Made by a program: the position numbers and the translations under genes
Shown here: one piece after another, positions 9,184 to 16,857 of the stretch
Layout: every line of letters begins with the position of its first letter
Numbering within the stretch: position 1 is the stretch's first letter
Notes under the pieces: model-generated
The model's input: only the letters and a program-made list of their open reading frames with translations
What the model was told of the DNA's origin: nothing
Databases searched by the model: none
Assembly: GCA_029550345.1 (NCBI GenBank)
Contig: JAKPHK010000063.1
Location: 108,897 to 172,896, forward strand
From: Pseudomonadota bacterium
GTDB taxonomy: Bacteria > Pseudomonadota > Alphaproteobacteria > Sphingomonadales > Sphingomonadaceae
Direction: 5' to 3'
Length of the DNA stretch: 64,000 bases

Positions 9184-10488
9184 ATGGCCAAGCGCCCAGC
9201 CAGTGCCGGAACCGCCAGCGGAAACCTTCCGCCGCTGTCATTGCACGTGCCCGAACCGCCGTTCCGACCCGGCGATCCGGTTGACTATTCGTTCCTTGAA
9301 ATCCCGCCCGCCGGTGCCTTTCCCCGCCCTGACGAGGCCTGCCCGACCGAGGAAACCCACGCGCTGTGCCACGGCCTGATTCGCGTGCTGGATGAAGATA
9401 ATCGTGCGGTCGGGGCCTGGGACCCGCGGCTTGATCCCGAAACGCTGCGGCGGATGCTGCGGACCATGGCACTGACCCGCGCTTTCGATGACCGGATGTA
9501 TCGCGGCCAGCGCCAGGGCAAGACCAGCTTCTATATGAAGTGCACCGGCGAAGAGGCGACCAGTGTCGCTTCGGCCTTTGCCCTGTCCGACGATGACATG
9601 GTCTTCCCGTCGTACCGCCAGCAGGGCATCCTGATCGCGCGCGGCTATCCGATCGTCGAGATGGTCAACCAGATCTATTCGAACCGGGCTGACAAGCTGA
9701 AGGGCCGCCAGCTGCCGATCATGTATTCCAGCCGGGAACACAACTTCTTCACGATCAGCGGCAATCTGGCGACGCAGTATCCGCAGGCGGCGGGCTGGGC
9801 CATGGCCAGCGCGATCAAGGGTGATACCCGGATCGCCAGCACCTGGATCGGGGAAGGTTCCAGCGCCGAGGGCGATGCCCATGCCGCCTTCACCTTTGCC
9901 ACGGTGTTCAACGCGCCGGTGGTGTTCAACATCGTCAACAACCAGTGGGCGATTTCCAGCTTTGCCGGGTTCGCCGGGGGCGAGCGGGCAACCTTTGCGG
10001 CCAAGGCAATCGGCTATGGCATTGCCGGGCTTCGGGTGGACGGAAACGATGCGCTGGCGGTCTATGCCGCAGCACGCTGGGCCGCCAACCGGGCGCGGGC
10101 CGGGCAGGGACCGACCCTGATCGAGCATTTCACCTACCGCGCCGAAGGCCACTCCACCTCTGACGATCCTTCGGCCTATCGCTCGGCGCAGGAGCGCGGG
10201 GAATGGCCGCTAGGCGATCCGATCACCCGGCTGAAGGCGCACCTGATCGGCCTGGGCGAATGGAGCGAGGAACAGCACGCCGCGATGGATCTGGAACTGG
10301 CCGAACAGGTCAAGGCCGCGACCAAGGAGGCGGAGAAGAACGGCGTGCTGGGCCACGGGCTGCACCATCCGTTCCACACCATGTTCGAAGACGTGTTCGA
10401 GGAACTGCCCTGGCATCTGCAGGAACAGGCCGAACAGGCAATCCGCGAACGCCGGATCAAATGGCCGACCTGGAAGGAGTACGAGTGA
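9184..10488 (+). CDS. bkdA1: Branched-chain 2-oxoacid dehydrogenase E1 component, alpha subunit
   Basis: This is the thiamine-diphosphate-dependent decarboxylase subunit that acts on the oxoacids from valine, leucine and isoleucine. The 434 residues carry an N-terminal extension and MYRGQRQGKTSFYMKCTGEE typical of E1alpha. The TPP motif runs from IGEGSSAEGDAH to VFNIVNNQWAIS, and a loop contains YRAEGHSTSDDPSAYR. The start MAKRPAS has a GGGAGAG ribosome site; the 15 codons upstream in the ORF lack one. Its stop overlaps the next start by one base (TGATG), indicating translational coupling with the beta subunit. Confidence 0.95.
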   Translation: MAKRPASAGTASGNLPPLSLHVPEPPFRPGDPVDYSFLEIPPAGAFPRPDEACPTEETHALCHGLIRVLDEDNRAVGAWDPRLDPETLRRMLRTMALTRAFDDRMYRGQRQGKTSFYMKCTGEEATSVASAFALSDDDMVFPSYRQQGILIARGYPIVEMVNQIYSNRADKLKGRQLPIMYSSREHNFFTISGNLATQYPQAAGWAMASAIKGDTRIASTWIGEGSSAEGDAHAAFTFATVFNAPVVFNIVNNQWAISSFAGFAGGERATFAAKAIGYGIAGLRVDGNDALAVYAAARWAANRARAGQGPTLIEHFTYRAEGHSTSDDPSAYRSAQERGEWPLGDPITRLKAHLIGLGEWSEEQHAAMDLELAEQVKAATKEAEKNGVLGHGLHHPFHTMFEDVFEELPWHLQEQAEQAIRERRIKWPTWKEYE

Positions 10489-11543
10489 TGACGCAGGAAG
10501 AAGCGCCGCTCTCGCTTGCCAAGGCTCCGACCAAGCGGCTCAATATGATCGAGGCGATCAACGACGCGCTTCACATCATGATGGAGCGCGACGGCGATGT
10601 CGTGGTGTTCGGTGAAGACATCGGCTTTTTTGGCGGGGTGTTCCGCGCCACGGCAGGCTTGCAGAAGAAGTTTGGCAAGACCCGGGTGTTCGATACCCCG
10701 ATCAACGAATGCGGGATCATCGGCGCGGCGGTGGGGATGGGGGCCTATGGCCTGCGCCCGGTGCCAGAAATCCAGTTCGCGGACTATATCTACCCCGGGC
10801 TGGACCAGCTGATTTCCGAAGCAGCGCGGCTGCGGTATCGCTCGGCCGGGGAATTCATTGCTCCGATCACCGTGCGATCGCCGTTCGGCGGCGGGATCTT
10901 CGGCGGGCAGACCCACAGCCAGAGCCCCGAGGCACTGTTCACCCATGTCGCCGGGCTGAAGACCGTGATCCCTTCAACCCCGCACGATGCCAAGGGGCTG
11001 CTGATTTCCGCTATTGAAGACAACGATCCGGTGATCTTCTTTGAGCCCAAGCGGATCTACAACGGCCCGTTCGGCGGTTATTATGACAAGCCGGTCGAAC
11101 CCTGGGCAAAGCACGAAGGCTCGGTAGTTCCCGAAGGCTACTACCGGATCCCGCTCGGCAAGGCGCGGATCGTGCAGGAGGGTGAAGCACTGACCGTGCT
11201 GGCCTATGGCACGATGATCCACGTGGCAGAGGCGGTGTGCCGCGAAAAAGGCGTCGATGCCGAACTGATCGACCTGCGCACTCTGGTTCCGCTGGACATC
11301 GAAACGATCGAGGCTTCGGTCAAGAAGACCGGGCGCTGCCTGATCGTACACGAGGCGACCCGCACGGGCGGGTTCGGGGCAGAGCTTTCCGCGCTGGTGC
11401 AGGAACGCTGCTTCTATCACCTCGAAGCGCCGATTGAGCGCGTGACCGGGTTCGATACCCCCTATCCGCACAGCCTTGAATGGGCATATTTCCCCGGACC
11501 CGTCCGCATCGGCGAGGCGATGGACCGGCTCTTGAAAGCGTAA
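10488..11543 (+). CDS. bkdA2: Branched-chain 2-oxoacid dehydrogenase E1 component, beta subunit
   Basis: This is the transketolase-like beta subunit that completes the E1 heterotetramer. The 351 residues include VVVFGEDIGFFGGVFRAT, FDTPINECGIIGAAVGMGAYG and the C-terminal domain with CLIVHEATRTGGFGAEL. The ORF track gives a start 95 codons earlier, but that part is the shadow of the E1alpha gene in another frame. The ATG at 10488 overlaps the E1alpha stop by one base and is the natural coupled start. The E2 gene follows four bases after the stop. Confidence 0.95.
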   Translation: MTQEEAPLSLAKAPTKRLNMIEAINDALHIMMERDGDVVVFGEDIGFFGGVFRATAGLQKKFGKTRVFDTPINECGIIGAAVGMGAYGLRPVPEIQFADYIYPGLDQLISEAARLRYRSAGEFIAPITVRSPFGGGIFGGQTHSQSPEALFTHVAGLKTVIPSTPHDAKGLLISAIEDNDPVIFFEPKRIYNGPFGGYYDKPVEPWAKHEGSVVPEGYYRIPLGKARIVQEGEALTVLAYGTMIHVAEAVCREKGVDAELIDLRTLVPLDIETIEASVKKTGRCLIVHEATRTGGFGAELSALVQERCFYHLEAPIERVTGFDTPYPHSLEWAYFPGPVRIGEAMDRLLKA

Positions 11544-11547
11544 GACG

Positions 11548-12867
11548 ATGGGTAAATTCACCTTCAACCTGCCCGATATCGGCGAAGGCATCGCCGAAGC
11601 CGAGATCGTCGCCTGGCACGTCAAGGTTGGCGATCGGATCGAGGAAGACGGCAAGATCGCCGACGTGATGACCGACAAGGCCACGGTCGAGATGGAAAGC
11701 CCGGTAACCGGCACGGTCCTTTCGATCGGCGGCGAAGAGGGCGATATGATCGCGATCGGATCGCCGCTGGTGGTGATCGAGACCGAGGGCGATGACGCGG
11801 TTGAAGAGCCGGTGGAGGCGCCCGCCCATGCGCCGGTGGAATCTGCGCAAACCGCCCCGGCACCGCCCGCGTCGAGCGAAGTCGAGGCTCCGCGCGTTCC
11901 GCCGGAACCGGAAACAACTGAACCGAAACCCGTGCCGGTGCCCGCTCCGACTTCGCTCGATACGGCGGGGCAGGCAGGCTTGGGTTCTAGCCATGCCAAG
12001 GTCCTCGCCAGTCCCGCAGTTCGCGCCCGGGCCAGCGAACTGGGGATCGATCTTGCTCAGGTGAAACCGGCCGAGGATGGCCGGGTGCGCCATGCAGATC
12101 TTGATGCCTTCCTGGCCTACAACGCCGCCGGAGGTTTCCGTGCGGCCGGGGCCAAGGGTGTGGACCAGACGATCAAGGTGATGGGCCTGCGCCGCCGCAT
12201 TGCCGAGAACATGGCCGCGTCGAAGCGCGCCATTCCGCATTTTTCCTATGTCGAGGAGTGCGACGTTACCGCGCTGGAAGAAATGCGCGCGCAGTTGAAC
12301 GGCGCGCGGGGCCAGCGCCCCAAGCTGACCATGCTGCCGCTGCTGATCACCGCGATCTGCCGCGCGCTGCCCGATTTCCCGATGCTCAACGCGCGCTATG
12401 ATGACGAGGCCGGGGTGGTCCAGCGCTATGGCGCGGTGCATCTGGGCATGGCGACCCAGACCGACGGCGGGCTGATGGTGCCGGCGATCCGCGACGCGCA
12501 GGACCGCAACCTGTGGCAATTGGCGAGCGAGATTGGCCGCCTGGCCGAAGCCGCGCGCAACGGCAGCGCGACCAGCGCCGAACTATCCGGATCGACCCTG
12601 ACGATCACCTCGCTCGGCCCGCTTGGCGGGGTGGCGACCACGCCGGTCATCAACCGCCCCGAAGTGGCGATCATCGGTCCCAACCGGATCGTCGAGCGTC
12701 CGATGTTCGTGCCTGACGGGATGGGCGGCGAACGCATCGAAAAGCGCAAGCTGATGAATATCTCGATCAGCTGCGATCACCGCGTGGTCGATGGCTGGGA
12801 TGCGGCCAGCTTTGTTCAGGCAGTGAAACGCCTGATCGAAACCCCGGTGCTGCTGCTGGCGGACTGA
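11548..12867 (+). CDS. bkdB: Dihydrolipoamide acyltransferase E2 component of branched-chain 2-oxoacid dehydrogenase
   Basis: E2 carries the acyl group on a swinging lipoyl arm and transfers it to CoA. The 439 residues show one lipoyl domain (residues 1-80, lipoylated lysine in MTDKATVEM) and a Pro/Ala/Glu-rich linker. An E1/E3-binding domain (VLASPAVRARASELGIDL) and the catalytic domain ending in DHRVVDGWDA with the active histidine complete it. The operon has no E3; a lipoamide dehydrogenase from elsewhere must serve. The gene ends the operon and is convergent with a secreted-protein gene, separated by three bases. Confidence 0.95.
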   Translation: MGKFTFNLPDIGEGIAEAEIVAWHVKVGDRIEEDGKIADVMTDKATVEMESPVTGTVLSIGGEEGDMIAIGSPLVVIETEGDDAVEEPVEAPAHAPVESAQTAPAPPASSEVEAPRVPPEPETTEPKPVPVPAPTSLDTAGQAGLGSSHAKVLASPAVRARASELGIDLAQVKPAEDGRVRHADLDAFLAYNAAGGFRAAGAKGVDQTIKVMGLRRRIAENMAASKRAIPHFSYVEECDVTALEEMRAQLNGARGQRPKLTMLPLLITAICRALPDFPMLNARYDDEAGVVQRYGAVHLGMATQTDGGLMVPAIRDAQDRNLWQLASEIGRLAEAARNGSATSAELSGSTLTITSLGPLGGVATTPVINRPEVAIIGPNRIVERPMFVPDGMGGERIEKRKLMNISISCDHRVVDGWDAASFVQAVKRLIETPVLLLAD

Positions 12868-12870
12868 TCC

Positions 12871-13317
12871 CTAACGCACGATCGCGCTGTAGGTGATCTG
12901 GCCTGATCCGCGCGCGGCCTCTGCGGCGGGGACACGCCAGCGGACGTGGGTCACGTCTTCGGGCGTTGCCAGCCGGTCGCCGACGCGCAGCGCATCGAGT
13001 TTGCCCCAGCTGCGGCCGCCGTCGATCGAGACTTCCTCGCGGCCATCGGCGCTGCCCTGGAAATAGACCTTGCGGGAAAGCGGGTTGGTGACGGTGAAGC
13101 CGCCCTGGCCGCCCGTGCGGTGCCATGAGACGACATAGACCACTCGGTCGCCGCGTTTGAGCGTGGCGGCGGGCTGGAGCATACGCCCCCTGTCCGGCGT
13201 TACCCGTTCAACGAAGACCGCGCTGTCGAAGGCCACGAGCGGGCTGGCCGCGGCGAGAACCGGGGCGGCGAGCGCGGCGGCGCAGGCCAGTCTGGCCAGA
13301 TTGCGGCGAAAGATCAC
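12871..13317 (-). CDS. Secreted protein of unknown function
   Basis: The 148-residue product from a GTG start begins with basic residues and a hydrophobic core (LARLACAAALAAPVLAAASP), a likely Sec signal. The mature part is beta-rich (RGDRVVYVVSWHRTGGQGGFTVTNPL), which recalls the DUF11 or conserved-repeat type of extracellular beta fold, and contains DGGRSWG like sialidase/photosystem-type turns. The GTG has GGGGA about ten bases upstream; the longer ORF from 13374 lacks a ribosome site. Function is unknown. Confidence 0.6.
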   Translation of the reverse strand: MIFRRNLARLACAAALAAPVLAAASPLVAFDSAVFVERVTPDRGRMLQPAATLKRGDRVVYVVSWHRTGGQGGFTVTNPLSRKVYFQGSADGREEVSIDGGRSWGKLDALRVGDRLATPEDVTHVRWRVPAAEAARGSGQITYSAIVR

Positions 13318-13458
13318 GATCCGAAAGTCCCCGAAATTGCGCGCTTCACAGTGAAGCGAGTGCGGTGATCGCAAATCCGGGCAAAGGAATGGTTAACGGC
13401 CTCTTCAGCCTGTTTCGGGGGTGTTTTGCCATGGCGAAAAATTCGCCGCCGAACCCTG

Positions 13459-13487
13459 TTGACAGCATGGCCACGCTGGCCTAGTGG
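13459..13487 (+). promoter_or_regulatory. Promoter of tRNA-Asp
   Basis: A perfect -35 box TTGACA (13459-13464) is followed after exactly 17 bases by TAGTGG (13482-13487) as a -10. The predicted start lies about 15 bases before the mature tRNA. This is a strong housekeeping-type promoter for a stable RNA. Confidence 0.7.
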
Positions 13488-13507
13488 CGCCTCTCCCAAG
13501 TGGCTGC

Positions 13508-13584
13508 GCGGGTGTAGCTCAGTTGGTTAGAGTGTCGGCCTGTCACGCCGAAGGTCGCGGGTTCGAGCCCCGTCACTCGCGCCA
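13508..13584 (+). tRNA. tRNA-Asp (anticodon GTC)
   Basis: The acceptor GCGGGTG pairs with CACTCGC and is followed by discriminator G and an encoded CCA. The D-arm is AGCTCAGTTGGTTAGAGT, the anticodon loop CTGTCAC gives GTC, and the T-loop is GGTTCGAGCCC. The coordinates include CCA (77 nt). Confidence 0.97.
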
Positions 13585-13597
13585 CTTGGGAATTTCC

Positions 13598-14671
13598 TTA
13601 CAATCCGGAAGCGAACTCCACGGCCTTGCTGCCGGCCGGCAGGTGCACGATCATTCCGTCCTGTGCCAGTTTCAGCGTGCCGGGGAAAACCTTGGGTGCC
13701 TGGCCCAGGAACAGCGGCTCGATCAGCCGGGCCGGGACGGGCGGGACGAGGTGATAGAGCACCAGCGTACCGGCCCCGGCGTCCTTGCCTGCGCGGGCGG
13801 CATCTTCGGGGCTGGCATGATAGCCCTGAATGTCGTGCATGATCTGCGCGGTGCGGGGCTGTCCGCGCTCGGCCAGCTTGGCGCCGAGCGCGGCAACCAT
13901 GTCCTTGTTCAGCGCGTCATGCAGCATCAGGTCCACGCCCTTTGACGCAGCGACGAAGGCCGGGGCATAGACCGTATCGCCGCTGATCGCGATCGAGCGG
14001 CCCTTGTAGTCGATTCGGTAGCCGAAAGCCGGTTTGACCGGATCATGGATCACCCGGATCGCGGTGATCTTCACGCCTTCCTGATCATAGACCACCTGGC
14101 TGTCGGCCCCATCGGGCAGCGCGATGATCTGCGCTGCGCCGCCGAATCCGGTGGGGTTGGCCACTTTCGGGCCGTGGTGGGCCACGCGGTAGGTGCTGTC
14201 GATCTGGTAGGCGGCGTTGAAGGCGGCAACGACCTTGTCGGTCCCCTCAGGCCCATAGACCGGCAGCGGACTCGACCGCCCGCCCGCGATCCACGCCTGG
14301 AGCAGCGACTCGCCCAGGCCGTCGATGTGGTCGGAATGGAGGTGGGTCAGGAATTCACCCCGCAGCTTGCCCATCGGAAAGCCCATCCGCCCGAGCTTGC
14401 GGATCGATCCCGAACCCGAATCGAAGATGAAGGCCTGATTACCCGCCAGCACCGCCAGACACGGCCCGGCGCGGTCGGCATCGGGCATCGGCGATCCGCT
14501 GCCGCAGACATAGAGGTGCAGACCATCGGCGAAAGCGGCGGATTGATCCACGCCGACATTCGTGTCGAGCGCGCGCCGGAAGGCCTGCTCGGCAATGAAC
14601 GGGCGGCCAAACAGCAGCGCCAGTCCCGCCAGCAGCACCGCACCCAGAACGAACATCATGCCGCGCTTCAT
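13598..14671 (-). CDS. MBL-fold metallohydrolase with N-terminal membrane anchor or signal
   Basis: The 357-residue protein starts with a hydrophobic segment (MMFVLGAVLLAGLALLFG), so it is exported or membrane-anchored. It has the metallo-beta-lactamase signature THLHSDHIDG, a downstream ISGDT, and terminal histidines (MHDIQGYHAS, LVLYHLVPP) that complete a two-metal site. This spacing suits the RNase Z/arylsulfatase-like MBL branch, so phosphodiester or ester hydrolysis is plausible. The substrate is unknown. The start at 14671 has GGGAGAG upstream; the 142 extra codons in the ORF track are a shadow of the divergent gene. Confidence 0.85.
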   Translation of the reverse strand: MKRGMMFVLGAVLLAGLALLFGRPFIAEQAFRRALDTNVGVDQSAAFADGLHLYVCGSGSPMPDADRAGPCLAVLAGNQAFIFDSGSGSIRKLGRMGFPMGKLRGEFLTHLHSDHIDGLGESLLQAWIAGGRSSPLPVYGPEGTDKVVAAFNAAYQIDSTYRVAHHGPKVANPTGFGGAAQIIALPDGADSQVVYDQEGVKITAIRVIHDPVKPAFGYRIDYKGRSIAISGDTVYAPAFVAASKGVDLMLHDALNKDMVAALGAKLAERGQPRTAQIMHDIQGYHASPEDAARAGKDAGAGTLVLYHLVPPVPARLIEPLFLGQAPKVFPGTLKLAQDGMIVHLPAGSKAVEFASGL

Positions 14672-14735
14672 CAGCAGCTCTCCCTGCCTTTTCTTGCAGG
14701 TTGCCCTCCGTGCCGGGCTGAGGCAAGCACCAAGC

Positions 14736-15224
14736 GTGATTACCCATCGCGATCTGGAATCAACTCTTGCCGCCATTGCCCCGGCGCTGGCGAAGGCGCA
14801 GCACCCCTGGTGGATCCTGGGCAGCGCCGCGGTTGTCCTGCATGGGGCCGATACCGATGAGATCTGGGATGTCGATGTGCTGCTCGACCGGCGCGATGTG
14901 GCGGCGGTTTTCGCCCGGCTCGGCTTGCCGGTAAAGGCGGGGAAGCCGGACGAGCGCTTCCGGTCGGACATATTCCACCGCTGGAACGGGGCTTCGCTGC
15001 CGGTCGAGCTGTTCGCGGGGTTCAGCCTGCTGGAACAGGGCGAGTGGCAAGTGATCGTGCCGCAGACTCGGATTGCCGCGCCGTGCGGCGAAACCACGGT
15101 CTATATTCCGGACCGGGCGGAACTTTTGGCGATCCTTGAACGGTTCGGCCGGCCCAAGGACCAGCGGCGGATTGCCGCGCTTAACCGAAGCGGCCCGTTT
15201 CCATCCAGATCAGGAAACGCTTGA
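14736..15224 (+). CDS. Small nucleotidyltransferase-fold protein
   Basis: From a GTG start the 162-residue product contains ILGSAAVVLHG followed by EIWDVDVLLDRRD, the GS...DxD pattern of the Pol-beta-like nucleotidyltransferase superfamily. This arrangement is common in minimal aminoglycoside/tRNA-type transferase-like proteins. The gene is divergent from the MBL gene with 64 bases between starts. Its last 44 bases overlap the 3' end of the convergent DUF2842 gene. No HEPN partner is adjacent, so a toxin-antitoxin role is not supported. The substrate is unknown. Confidence 0.65.
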   Translation: MITHRDLESTLAAIAPALAKAQHPWWILGSAAVVLHGADTDEIWDVDVLLDRRDVAAVFARLGLPVKAGKPDERFRSDIFHRWNGASLPVELFAGFSLLEQGEWQVIVPQTRIAAPCGETTVYIPDRAELLAILERFGRPKDQRRIAALNRSGPFPSRSGNA

Positions 15225-15396
15225 GCGGCAAGAGCCAGACCACGCCAAGCACCACATAGACCGGCAATTGCAGCAGCGCGTGCCAATCGGCGATCAGCGG
15301 CGCGATATAGCGGGCGATCAGCCCGCCATAGACCAGCAGCGCCACCAGCAGGCCCAGAATGCCAAGCGGGATCCGCAATGTCGGTTCGGTACGCAT
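15181..15396 (-). CDS. DUF2842 family small membrane protein
   Basis: The 71-residue protein has two predicted membrane segments (LGILGLLVALLVYGGLIARYI and LPVYVVLGVVWLLPL) and ends in FLIWMETGRFG, the typical tail of DUF2842 proteins of alphaproteobacteria. Its ATG overlaps the fau stop by one base (TGATG), so it is translationally coupled to fau. The family function is unknown. Confidence 0.8.
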   Translation of the reverse strand: MRTEPTLRIPLGILGLLVALLVYGGLIARYIAPLIADWHALLQLPVYVVLGVVWLLPLKRFLIWMETGRFG

Positions 15397-15968
15397 CAAA
15401 AAGGTCCGTAGAGGCGGGTCGGGGTTATCACGGCTTCCAGCGGGATGTCGTGCGGTTCGATCGGCAGGCTTTCTTCCAATTGGCAGTCCCAGGCAAGCCC
15501 GATCGCAAGCTGCGGCGGGTTATCGGCCATCCAGCGATCGAAATGGCCCGCGCCATAGCCGATCCGCCCGCCGCTGCCGGTAAAGCCCAGCAAGGGGCAG
15601 AACAGCACGTCGGGGATCAGCGCTTCGGCATCGGCAGGGGGTTGCAGAGCCTTGAACGGATCGGGTTCAAGCCCGCCTTCGACGAACGGATTGGCCCATT
15701 CTCGGAACTGCATCGGCGCCGCGCGGTCGGCAAACCACGGCAGGGCAATGCGGTGCCCCGCTTCATAAAACCAGCGGGCATAGTTGGAAGCGGGAACCTC
15801 GTCCGTCATTTCGTGATAGAGCCCGATCACCGCGCCTTCTGGGATCATCGCCGCCACCGGGCCGGGCGGCCTGCGAAACAGCAGGGCGCGCTGGAAATCG
15901 GGAATCGCGGCAACATGATCGGCGCGGCGACGCTTCAGTTCGGCACGCAGGGATTTCTTGTCGATCAC
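15396..15968 (-). CDS. fau: 5-formyltetrahydrofolate cyclo-ligase
   Basis: This enzyme converts 5-formyl-THF to 5,10-methenyl-THF with ATP. The 190 residues contain KKSLRAELKRRR at the start, ALPWFADR, and the signature GFTGSGGRIGYGAGHFDRW. The ORF track begins 71 codons earlier, but that part covers the 6S RNA. I place the start at the GTG of VIDKKSLR, which has GGAG six bases upstream and gives the normal family length. An ATG three bases before it is out of frame and runs into TGA. In many proteobacteria this gene sits directly downstream of 6S RNA and zapA, as here. Confidence 0.9.
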   Translation of the reverse strand: MIDKKSLRAELKRRRADHVAAIPDFQRALLFRRPPGPVAAMIPEGAVIGLYHEMTDEVPASNYARWFYEAGHRIALPWFADRAAPMQFREWANPFVEGGLEPDPFKALQPPADAEALIPDVLFCPLLGFTGSGGRIGYGAGHFDRWMADNPPQLAIGLAWDCQLEESLPIEPHDIPLEAVITPTRLYGPF

Positions 15969-15986
15969 GCCATGCTCCGGTGCGGG

Positions 15987-16158
15987 AAAAAGGGTGACGG
16001 GACCACCATGGGCCGTTGCCAGGAAATCCTCTGACGCGTTCACGTCAGGTGGGAACCGTGTGTGCCGGACCAGGATCCGACCAGGGACAGCCCCCATGGA
16101 TTTGCTTATAGCCTCAGGGATTTTCGAAGGCTCGCACCGGGCAGTACCCGTCGCCACG
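15987..16158 (-). ncRNA. ssrS: Probable 6S RNA (SsrS)
   Basis: The gap between zapA and fau on the minus strand folds into a long rod. The 5' segment GGCGACGGGTACTGCC pairs with GGTGGTCCCGTCACC at the 3' end, and a second stem pairs AAATCCCTGA with TCAGAGGATTT. The region between is a largely unpaired bubble plus a central stem, as expected of RNA that mimics open promoter DNA and binds sigma-70 polymerase. The 3' stem is followed by CTTTTT. The length of about 170 nt and the zapA-ssrS-fau order match known 6S loci. Exact ends are estimated. Confidence 0.75.
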
Positions 16159-16177
16159 CTATGTAGGGGAGAGCAGC

Positions 16178-16477
16178 TCAACCCTCAAGGGCGGCGGCGC
16201 ACTTTTCGAGCCGTTCGGCAATCGTTTCCAGCACGGCGGAATGATCCTGGCTATCCTCCGAGGTAGCAGGCCCGGCGCCATTGGCCCGGGCATCGTGCAA
16301 TTCATCGGCCAGAAACAGCGCGGCGAACAGCAGTTGCCGTACCTCACTGTGCCCGGTGCCGATCGCCTGGACCTTTTCGTCGATCATTCGCCCCAAGGCG
16401 GAAATGTGCGGTTCCTCGCCTTCAGGGCAAGCCACGGTATAGGAACGTCCGCCGATCTGCAGGGCCACATTGCTCAT
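16178..16477 (-). CDS. zapA: Cell division protein ZapA
   Basis: The 99-residue protein starts NVALQIGGRSYTVACPEGEE, the beta-hairpin that opens ZapA, and continues with the helical stretch LLFAALFLADELHDA and a C-terminal coiled coil. ZapA cross-links FtsZ filaments at the septum. It follows a small coiled-coil ORF and precedes the 6S RNA on the same strand. Confidence 0.9.
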   Translation of the reverse strand: MSNVALQIGGRSYTVACPEGEEPHISALGRMIDEKVQAIGTGHSEVRQLLFAALFLADELHDARANGAGPATSEDSQDHSAVLETIAERLEKCAAALEG

Positions 16478-16484
16478 CGCCGGA

Positions 16485-16691
16485 TTACCCCTGGGTGCCT
16501 TCGATCAGTTGATCGAGTTGTTGCAAAGACCCCTGAACCGCCTCCCGCAGCCGGTCATGCCGGGCCTGCAAGGCGGCAAGTTCGGCATCTCTGGGCATTG
16601 GCGCAGGGCGGCGCGCCGCGGCCTCTATCCGGGCGAGAGCTGTTTCAATCCGCGCAAGCGCGCGGCTGCTGCGGTCATCGGTCATTGCCAT
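16485..16691 (-). CDS. Small coiled-coil protein upstream of zapA
   Basis: A 68-residue, charged, almost wholly helical protein (ALARIETALARIEAAARR, LAALQARHDRLREAVQGSLQQLDQLI). It ends seven bases before zapA and is probably in the same transcript. The position before zapA and the heptad-like pattern suggest a division-related partner, but this is inference from context. I know no named family for it. Start codons at 16691 and 16685 are both possible. Confidence 0.65.
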   Translation of the reverse strand: MAMTDDRSSRALARIETALARIEAAARRPAPMPRDAELAALQARHDRLREAVQGSLQQLDQLIEGTQG

Positions 16692-16857
16692 TTGCTAGCG
16701 CAATGTTGCGTCCTGGCAAAGCGTTGCCCGGCGAATTTCCCCCGGTTTGGGAGATTGCATCGCCACCCTTGCCTTGACGGGGGGGCACACCTTGGCAAAG
16801 GAGGCCACGCGCCGAATCGCCGCCCTTTTTCGCGCTTCACACTGGGAGCAGCCCTAA

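Noticed and set aside
15969-16181. N-terminal extension of fau in the ORF track
   Set aside because: The segment coincides with the 6S RNA structure, has no Met-supported family residues, and the GTG at 15968 has a ribosome site.
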